Shown here piece by piece: positions 58,908-64,000 of a stretch of DNA of 64,000 bases. The DNA comes from Pseudomonas sp. P7548 (GTDB lineage: Bacteria > Pseudomonadota > Gammaproteobacteria > Pseudomonadales > Pseudomonadaceae): assembly GCF_013386585.1 (NCBI RefSeq), contig NZ_JACARO010000036.1, positions 124,001 through 188,000 of the forward strand. The letters are read 5' to 3'. The notes beneath the pieces were generated by a model. That model was not told the DNA's origin and searched no databases. It was given only the letters and a program-made list of their open reading frames with translations. Each line of letters starts with the position of its first letter. The stretch's first letter is position 1. The translations under genes and the position numbers were made by a program.

Positions 58908-60205
58908 GAAACATTCTTCGAGGAATGCTTGTCGTTATTTGCTGTATGGCAGGGATAGCGGCGGCGGATGAAAAGAACATCCTGGTCACCAGCGGCAGCG
59001 ATCGGGCCACCCCGATTGCCGTCGTACCGTTTGGCTGGCAGGGCGGCAGCGTGCTGCCGGACGACATGGCCCAGATCGTCAGCGACGACCTGCGCAACTC
59101 CGGTTACTACGCGCCAATCGACAAAGGCAACATGATCAGCCAGCCGACCCAGGCCAGCGAAGTCATCTTCCGCGACTGGAAAGCCGTGGGCGCGCAGTAC
59201 CTGATGGTGGGCAACATCGTGCCAGCCGGCGGTCGCCTGCAGATCCAGTACACGCTGTTCAACGTGGCCACCGAGCAGCAGGTCCTGACCGGCAGCGTCT
59301 CGGGTACCGCCGAGCAGATTCGCGACATGGCCCACTACATTTCGGACCAGTCGTTTGAAAAACTCACCGGTATCAAGGGTGCGTTCTCGACACGCCTGCT
59401 GTACGTTACGGCTGAGCGTTTTTCTGTAGACAACACTCGTTACACTTTGCAGCGTTCGGACTACGACGGCGCCCGTGCCGTGACCTTGCTGCAATCCCGT
59501 GAGCCAATCCTGTCGCCGCGCTTTGCGCCGGACGGCAAGCGTATTGCCTACGTGTCTTTCGAACAGAAGCGTCCGCGTATCTTCGTCCAGCACATCGATA
59601 CTGGCCGTCGTGAGCAGATCACCAACTTCGAAGGCCTCAACGGCGCGCCTGCCTGGTCGCCGGATGGTTCGCGCCTGGCGTTCGTGCTGTCCAAGGACGG
59701 CAACCCGGATATCTACGTGATGAACATGGCCACGCGCCAGATCACGCGTGCAACCAGCGGCCCGGGCATCAACACCGAACCGTTCTGGGGCAAGGATGGT
59801 TCGACCATTTACTTCACCTCTGACCGAGGCGGCAAGCCACAGGTCTACAAGGCTAATGTGAATGGTGGTGGTGCGGAGCGTGTTACTTTTATTGGTAACT
59901 ACAACGCCAACCCTAAACTTTCGGCCGATGAAAAGACGTTGGTAATGATTCACCGTCAGGATGGTTTCACTAATTTCCGGGTTGCGGCCCAGGATTTGCA
60001 GCGTGGAACGGTAAAAATCCTTACAGATACCAACCTTGATGAGTCAGCCACTGTTGCGCCCAACGGCACCATGGTAATCTACGCCACCCGCCAGCAGGGC
60101 CGGGGAGTCTTGATGCTCGTGTCCATTAATGGACGTGTAAGGCTCCCACTTCCTACCGCTCAAGGCGAAGTCAGAGAACCATCCTGGTCCCCTTACCTGA
60201 ACTGA
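58904..60205 (+). CDS. tolB: Tol-Pal beta-propeller protein TolB
   Basis: This 433-residue periplasmic protein has a signal peptide (cleavage near [10 protein letters not shown], residue 22), an N-terminal alpha/beta domain and a C-terminal beta-propeller with repeated P-A-W/F-SPDGxR motifs ([31 protein letters not shown]). It links Pal to TolA. The GTG start overlaps tolA by 4 bp. Confidence 0.96.
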   Translation: MRNILRGMLVVICCMAGIAAADEKNILVTSGSDRATPIAVVPFGWQGGSVLPDDMAQIVSDDLRNSGYYAPIDKGNMISQPTQASEVIFRDWKAVGAQYLMVGNIVPAGGRLQIQYTLFNVATEQQVLTGSVSGTAEQIRDMAHYISDQSFEKLTGIKGAFSTRLLYVTAERFSVDNTRYTLQRSDYDGARAVTLLQSREPILSPRFAPDGKRIAYVSFEQKRPRIFVQHIDTGRREQITNFEGLNGAPAWSPDGSRLAFVLSKDGNPDIYVMNMATRQITRATSGPGINTEPFWGKDGSTIYFTSDRGGKPQVYKANVNGGGAERVTFIGNYNANPKLSADEKTLVMIHRQDGFTNFRVAAQDLQRGTVKILTDTNLDESATVAPNGTMVIYATRQQGRGVLMLVSINGRVRLPLPTAQGEVREPSWSPYLN

Positions 60206-60260
60206 CGCGGCGCTACAAAAAGATTTGCTTAACACACTGGGGTTCATTAGGAGTTTCACG

Positions 60261-60761
60261 ATGGAAATGCTGAAGTTTGGTAAGTTTGCTGCTCTGGCTC
60301 TGGCTCTGTCCGTAGCCGTTGGTTGCTCGTCTAAAGGCGGCGACAATGCCGGTGAAGGCGCAGCTGTTGATCCAAACGCTGGTTACGGCGCTAACACTGG
60401 TGCAGTTGACGGCTCCCTGAGCGAAGAAGCTGCTCTGCGCGCTATCACCACTTTCTACTTCGAATACGACAGTTCGGACCTGAAGCCAGAAGCCATGCGC
60501 GCTCTGGACGTTCACGCGAAGGACCTGAAAGCTAACGGCGCTCGCGTTGTTCTGGAAGGTAACACCGACGAACGTGGTACTCGTGAGTACAACATGGCAC
60601 TGGGCGAGCGTCGTGCGAAAGCCGTTCAGCGCTACCTGGTACTGCAAGGTGTTGCTCCAGGCCAACTGGAACTGGTTTCCTACGGTAAAGAGCGTCCAGT
60701 TGCTACTGGCCACGACGAGCAGTCCTGGGCTCAGAACCGTCGCGTCGAACTGCGTAAGTAA
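60261..60761 (+). CDS. pal: peptidoglycan-associated lipoprotein Pal (OprL)
   Basis: This 166-residue outer-membrane lipoprotein has lipobox VAVGC (modified Cys22) and a C-terminal OmpA-like domain: [16 protein letters not shown] and [20 protein letters not shown], where Asp and Arg of the TDxxG/R type bind diaminopimelate. It anchors the outer membrane to peptidoglycan. The ATG at 60261 follows TAGGAG. It is 55 bp after tolB. Confidence 0.96.
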   Translation: MEMLKFGKFAALALALSVAVGCSSKGGDNAGEGAAVDPNAGYGANTGAVDGSLSEEAALRAITTFYFEYDSSDLKPEAMRALDVHAKDLKANGARVVLEGNTDERGTREYNMALGERRAKAVQRYLVLQGVAPGQLELVSYGKERPVATGHDEQSWAQNRRVELRK

Positions 60762-60767
60762 TTCGTC

Positions 60768-61604
60768 ATGCGAACGTGCCGTCGTGCTCTAACTGTATTG
60801 GCTCTCAGCCTCGCACCGCTTGCGGTGTGGGCTGCGGTTCCTGTGGAAGATAGCAACTCTGGCTATAACAATAGCGGGAGCAGTTATCCGCCAGCGGGTT
60901 ATGGCACGAACGGCGCCTATGCGGGGGGAGCGGCTACGTCCGCCCCCTCGGCACAGGGCGAACTGTTCAACCAGCTGCAACGTATGCAGGATCAAATCGC
61001 GCAGCAACAAGGCGCCATTGAAGTACTGCAGAATCAAGTGAACCAGCTCAAGCAAGAAGGCCTGGAGCGATACCAGGATCTTGATCGACGCATTGGAGCC
61101 GGCGTTCAACCTGCCGCAACTCCTGATAATTCTTCTACCGGTGGCGCGCCAAACGCTGCTGCCGGTGGTGCCGCAGCAGGGGCCGTGGCTGCCAGCCAAG
61201 CCCCTGCCGCCAGCAGCGAACCGGGTGATCCGGCGAAGGAAAAGCTGTATTACGACGCAGCCTTCGACCTGATCAAAGCCAAGGATTTCGACAAGGCCAG
61301 CCAAGCCTTTACCGCATTCCTGCGCAAATACCCAAACAGCCAGTACGCGGGCAACGCCCAGTACTGGTTGGGTGAGGTGAACCTGGCCAAGGGTGATCTG
61401 CAAGCAGCAGGCCAGGCATTTGCCAAGGTCAGCCAGCTGTACCCCAAGCACGCCAAGGTGCCGGATTCGCTGTACAAACTCGCTGACGTAGAGCGCCGCC
61501 TGGGTCATACCGACAAGGTCAAAGGCATTCTGCAGCAGGTGGTGGCCCAGTATCCCGGGACATCCGCTGCCCAGTTGGCTCAACGGGATTTGCAACGCTT
61601 GTAA
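60768..61604 (+). CDS. cpoB: CpoB (YbgF) TPR periplasmic coordinator
   Basis: This 278-residue periplasmic protein coordinates cell-wall synthesis and outer-membrane constriction with the Tol motor. It has a signal peptide (cleavage near VWAA-VPVED), an N-terminal coiled coil (residues 60-105, trimerisation), an Ala/Gly-rich linker and three C-terminal TPRs (YYDAAFDLIKAKDFDKASQA to the end). It follows pal by 6 bp, and a terminator follows. Confidence 0.94.
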   Translation: MRTCRRALTVLALSLAPLAVWAAVPVEDSNSGYNNSGSSYPPAGYGTNGAYAGGAATSAPSAQGELFNQLQRMQDQIAQQQGAIEVLQNQVNQLKQEGLERYQDLDRRIGAGVQPAATPDNSSTGGAPNAAAGGAAAGAVAASQAPAASSEPGDPAKEKLYYDAAFDLIKAKDFDKASQAFTAFLRKYPNSQYAGNAQYWLGEVNLAKGDLQAAGQAFAKVSQLYPKHAKVPDSLYKLADVERRLGHTDKVKGILQQVVAQYPGTSAAQLAQRDLQRL

Positions 61605-61625
61605 GCGATGCTTGCCCGTTTAGAA

Positions 61626-61654
61626 GAAACCCGCGCCTGACGCGGGTTTTTTCG
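61626..61654 (+). terminator. intrinsic terminator of the tol-pal operon
   Basis: AACCCGCG / CGCGGGTT (61628-61635 and 61641-61648) with CCTGA loop and a T run (61647-61652), 24 bp after cpoB. Confidence 0.92.
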
Positions 61655-61769
61655 TTAGAATCCACGCCCTTTTATGAAACACGCTTCCTGGGGTTTACGC
61701 GTTGGCGGGATCCCTTGAAGTGCCTGACGGAGGCGGACAGCCTGTTTAGCTGTTACGCCCGTGGCGACT

Positions 61770-62417
61770 ATGCAAGACACATTACGCATCACCGAAGTTT
61801 TTTACTCGTTACAGGGTGAAACGCGAACGGCTGGCCTGCCCACTGTATTTGTGCGGCTGACCGGTTGCCCTTTGCGTTGCCAATACTGTGATAGCGCCTA
61901 CGCCTTCAGTGGCGGCACTGTGCGCACCCTCGACGACATCCTGGAGCAGGTTGCCAGCTACCGGCCGCGCTACGTCTGTGTGACGGGCGGCGAGCCCCTG
62001 GCCCAGCCCAATGCCATCCCTTTGCTCCAGCAGCTGTGTGACGCCGGTTACGAGGTTTCCCTGGAAACCAGCGGCGCCCTGGATATCTCCGCGGTCGACC
62101 CGCGTGTGAGCCGGGTGGTCGACCTCAAGACCCCGGGCTCCAAGGAGGCGCACCGCAACCGCTACGAGAACATCGAGCTGTTGACGGCCAACGACCAGGT
62201 CAAGTTCGTCATCTGCTCCCGTGAAGACTACGACTGGGCGAACTCCAAGCTGATCCAATATGGCCTGGATCGTCGCGCGGGCGAGGTGCTGTTTTCCCCA
62301 AGTCATCACGACCTGAACGCACGGGACCTGGCCGATTGGGTGGTTGCCGATAACCTGCCCGTACGCCTGCAGTTGCAGCTACACAAATACCTTTGGAACG
62401 ACGAGCCGGGACGCTGA
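61770..62417 (+). CDS. queE: 7-carboxy-7-deazaguanine synthase QueE
   Basis: This radical SAM enzyme makes 7-carboxy-7-deazaguanine in the queuosine pathway. The 215-residue protein has the cluster motif C33-x3-C37-x2-C40 ([10 protein letters not shown]) and [12 protein letters not shown]. The ATG at 61770 (MQDTLRITE) is preferred; a GTG at 61761 is alternative. The next gene, queC, starts 2 bp after, so they are co-transcribed. Confidence 0.95.
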   Translation: MQDTLRITEVFYSLQGETRTAGLPTVFVRLTGCPLRCQYCDSAYAFSGGTVRTLDDILEQVASYRPRYVCVTGGEPLAQPNAIPLLQQLCDAGYEVSLETSGALDISAVDPRVSRVVDLKTPGSKEAHRNRYENIELLTANDQVKFVICSREDYDWANSKLIQYGLDRRAGEVLFSPSHHDLNARDLADWVVADNLPVRLQLQLHKYLWNDEPGR

Positions 62418-62418
62418 T

Positions 62419-63108
62419 ATGACTGAACCCACGATTGATCAAAAACGCGCTGTAATCCTGTTGTCCGGTGGCCTCGACTCCGCCACCGTGGTGGCGATGG
62501 CCCAGGCACAAGGCTACAGCTGCTACACCATGAGCTTCGACTACGGCCAGCGCCATCGCGCCGAGCTGAACGCCGCCGCTCGCGTCGCCCGTGAAATGGG
62601 TGTGATCGAGCACAAGGTGATCGGCCTGAACCTCAACGGTATCGGCGGCTCCGCATTGACCGACAGCAGCATCGACGTGCCGGAAGCGCCGAGCGAAGGC
62701 ATCCCGATCACCTACGTGCCAGCGCGCAACACCGTGTTCCTGTCCCTGGCCCTGGGTTGGGCGGAAGTGCTCAACGCCCGTGACATCTTTATCGGCGTGA
62801 ATGCGGTGGACTATTCCGGTTACCCGGACTGCCGTCCGGAGTTCGTCGAGTCGTTCGAGCGCATGGCCAACCTGGCGACAAAGGCCGGTGTAGAGGGGCA
62901 GGGCTTCCGTATCCTCGCGCCGCTGCAGAACCTGAGCAAGGCCGATATCGTGAAGGCTGGCGTAGGACTTGGCGTCGATTACTCGCTGACTGTTTCCTGC
63001 TATCAGGCAGACGATGACGGCCGTGCTTGTGGGAAATGTGATAGCTGCCGACTGCGTGCAGAAGGCTTCCAAGCGGCCGGAATTGCGGACCCTACGCGTT
63101 ATTTCTGA
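62419..63108 (+). CDS. queC: 7-cyano-7-deazaguanine synthase QueC
   Basis: It converts 7-carboxy-7-deazaguanine to preQ0 using ATP and ammonia. The 229-residue protein has the PP-loop [15 protein letters not shown] (about 14-28) and a C-terminal zinc site [17 protein letters not shown] with four Cys. The ATG at 62419 follows the queE stop by one base. The tRNA-Lys promoter starts just after its stop. Confidence 0.95.
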   Translation: MTEPTIDQKRAVILLSGGLDSATVVAMAQAQGYSCYTMSFDYGQRHRAELNAAARVAREMGVIEHKVIGLNLNGIGGSALTDSSIDVPEAPSEGIPITYVPARNTVFLSLALGWAEVLNARDIFIGVNAVDYSGYPDCRPEFVESFERMANLATKAGVEGQGFRILAPLQNLSKADIVKAGVGLGVDYSLTVSCYQADDDGRACGKCDSCRLRAEGFQAAGIADPTRYF

Positions 63109-63126
63109 TTTATTTAAAATAAGGTG

Positions 63127-63154
63127 TTGAATAATCCTTAGAAATCAGTATTAT
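63127..63154 (+). promoter_or_regulatory. promoter of tRNA-Lys
   Basis: TTGAAT (63127-63132) and TATTAT (63149-63154) are separated by 16 bp, and a GC-rich discriminator (GCGCC) follows. The spacing and discriminator suit a stable-RNA promoter under stringent control. Confidence 0.65.
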
Positions 63155-63171
63155 ACGCGCCACCACACAGC

Positions 63172-63247
63172 GGGTCGTTAGCTCAGTTGGTAGAGCAGTT
63201 GGCTTTTAACCAATTGGTCGTAGGTTCGAATCCCACACGACCCACCA
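63172..63247 (+). tRNA. tRNA-Lys (anticodon UUU)
   Basis: The 76-base cloverleaf has a 7-bp acceptor stem GGGTCGT / ACGACCC, D arm GCTC...GAGC, anticodon loop CTTTTAA with anticodon TTT at 63205-63207, T loop TTCGAAT, and an encoded CCA end. The stem begins at 63172. In P. aeruginosa tRNA-Lys at this chromosomal position is an integration site for PAPI-type islands; here pstB follows at once. Confidence 0.98.
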
Positions 63248-63265
63248 TATTTGGCGGTTTAGAAA

Positions 63266-63308
63266 ATCCGGAAGGCCCACGCAAGTGAGGATTTCCGGGT
63301 TTTTTTTT
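63266..63308 (+). terminator. probable terminator after tRNA-Lys
   Basis: CCGGAA / TTCCGG (63268-63273 and 63293-63298) with a 19-base loop precedes nine T residues (63300-63308). The T run is strong; the long loop is not typical. Confidence 0.65.
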
Positions 63309-63321
63309 GCCTTGCGAAAAC

Positions 63322-63360
63322 ACAACGGGGGAGCCCCCTTAAGGGCTCCCCCGTTTTTTT
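63322..63360 (+). terminator. strong hairpin terminator between tRNA-Lys and pstB
   Basis: A 13-bp perfect stem AACGGGGGAGCCC / GGGCTCCCCCGTT (63324-63336 and 63343-63355) with CCTTAA loop is followed by T residues on the plus strand. AAAA and ACA on the left allow weaker function for pstB on the minus strand. Confidence 0.85.
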
Positions 63361-63373
63361 GGCCGAGCGGCTA

Positions 63374-64000
63374 TCAGCCAAAGCGCCCGGTGATGTAGTC
63401 CTCGGTCTGCTTCATCGTCGGCTTGGTGAAGATCTCATCGGTATTGCCGTACTCGATCAGCTCCCCCATGAACATAAACGCGGTGTTGTCCGACACCCGC
63501 GCCGCCTGCTGCATGTTGTGGGTCACGATGATCACCGTGTATTGGGTCTTCAGCTCGGTGATCAATTGTTCGATACGCCCGGTCGAGATCGGGTCGAGTG
63601 CCGACGTGGGCTCGTCCAGCAGCAATACCTGCGGGCGCAGCGCGATGGTGCGGGCGATGCACAGACGCTGCTGCTGGCCGCCTGAGAGGCTCTGGGCGCT
63701 CTGGTTGAGCTTGTCCTTCACCTCGTCCCACAGGGCGCCACCACGCAAGGCTTGCTCGACGCGGTCGTTCATCTCGCGGCGCGACAGTTTCTCGTGATGG
63801 CGCACCGCGTAGGCGATGTTGTCGTAGATCGACATCGGGAACGGCACGGGCTTCTGGAACACCATGCCGACGTGGCTGCGCAGGCGGTTCATCGAATAGC
63901 CGGGGGCGAGGATGTTCTCGCCATTGAGCAGCACTTCGCCGCGCGCTTCCTGCTTCGGGTACATCGAGTAGATGCGATTGAACACGCGCAGCAGCGTGGA
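63374..64000 (-). CDS. pstB: phosphate ABC transporter ATPase PstB, partial (N-terminus outside window)
   Basis: The C-terminal 208 codons are present; the frame stays open to the window edge, where [10 protein letters not shown] follows the Walker A motif that lies outside. Q-loop ([12 protein letters not shown]), ABC signature [14 protein letters not shown], Walker [14 protein letters not shown] and the His switch [14 protein letters not shown] are all visible. It energises high-affinity phosphate uptake. The gene faces the tRNA-Lys across two terminators. In pseudomonads pstB precedes phoU. Confidence 0.95.
   Translation of the reverse strand, partial: STLLRVFNRIYSMYPKQEARGEVLLNGENILAPGYSMNRLRSHVGMVFQKPVPFPMSIYDNIAYAVRHHEKLSRREMNDRVEQALRGGALWDEVKDKLNQSAQSLSGGQQQRLCIARTIALRPQVLLLDEPTSALDPISTGRIEQLITELKTQYTVIIVTHNMQQAARVSDNTAFMFMGELIEYGNTDEIFTKPTMKQTEDYITGRFG

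Noticed and set aside
61655..61769. Possible preQ1 riboswitch before queE
   Set aside because: I could not find the preQ1-I core (a C-rich loop with an A-rich tail) or a pairing pattern. The leader is GC-rich and unstructured to my eye.

Overview
The window is chromosomal DNA of a Pseudomonas from the P. fluorescens group. This is judged from the gene content (Entner-Doudoroff block, MvaT, OprD porin, PctA-type chemoreceptor, OprL/Pal), the GC-rich codon use, and nine REP-type doublets built on a GTGGGAGCGGGCTTGC core. I see no prophage, insertion sequence, CRISPR array or rRNA operon. Gene order follows, in blocks, what I remember of P. aeruginosa PAO1: gap/edd/glk/gltR/gtrS, fumarase to pyruvate kinase to mvaT to purU, secA/argJ to yajQ/mscS, and oprD/dps/aspS/ruv/tol/que.

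Layout. 1-5.6 kb: partial gap diverges from edd-glk and gltR-gtrS (glucose catabolism), with two HexR-type operators between gap and edd. 5.7-9.4 kb: an AraC regulator diverging from a small monooxygenase-like gene, a flavin reductase and a COG4705 membrane protein with four internal repeats. 9.5-14.1 kb: a KgtP-like permease next to a DctB/DctD-type sigma-54 two-component system; a -24/-12 promoter and two upstream dyads precede the permease. 14.4-19.5 kb: class I fumarase, ferredoxin reductase, enoyl-CoA isomerase-like protein and pyruvate kinase. 19.7-27.3 kb: a lipoprotein, a PilZ protein and a tightly coupled six-gene minus-strand operon RDD/SpoIIM/DUF4129/DUF4350/MoxR/DUF58.

27.5-34.9 kb: exonuclease I, MvaT, PurU, a 56-residue protein, a PctA-like chemoreceptor, a HerA-like ATPase and DciA. 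35.2-45.5 kb: SecA, ArgJ, a Nudix-TMP synthase fusion, cobalamin adenosyltransferase, a sensor kinase, PanE, YajQ and MscS. 45.7-50.5 kb: an OprD porin, a 755-base gap with an orphan terminator-like hairpin, a HIT protein, SlyX, a membrane-anchored cold-shock-domain protein, a Dps-like ferritin and an RHH protein. 50.6-63.1 kb: FmdB-like protein, AspRS, YebC, RuvCAB, the ybgC-tolQRAB-pal-cpoB cell-envelope operon, and queE-queC. The window closes with tRNA-Lys(UUU) and a partial pstB.

Most genes are core housekeeping functions. The most informative regulatory reads are the HexR operators, the sigma-54 promoter with tandem dyads before the permease, and Hfq/Crc-type A-rich motifs before gltR and the permease. 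Together they describe a carbon-source hierarchy. No clearly new system was found. The best candidates for undescribed biology are the four-repeat membrane protein, the membrane/cold-shock fusion, the MoxR operon and a possible small RNA near 47.4-47.6 kb.
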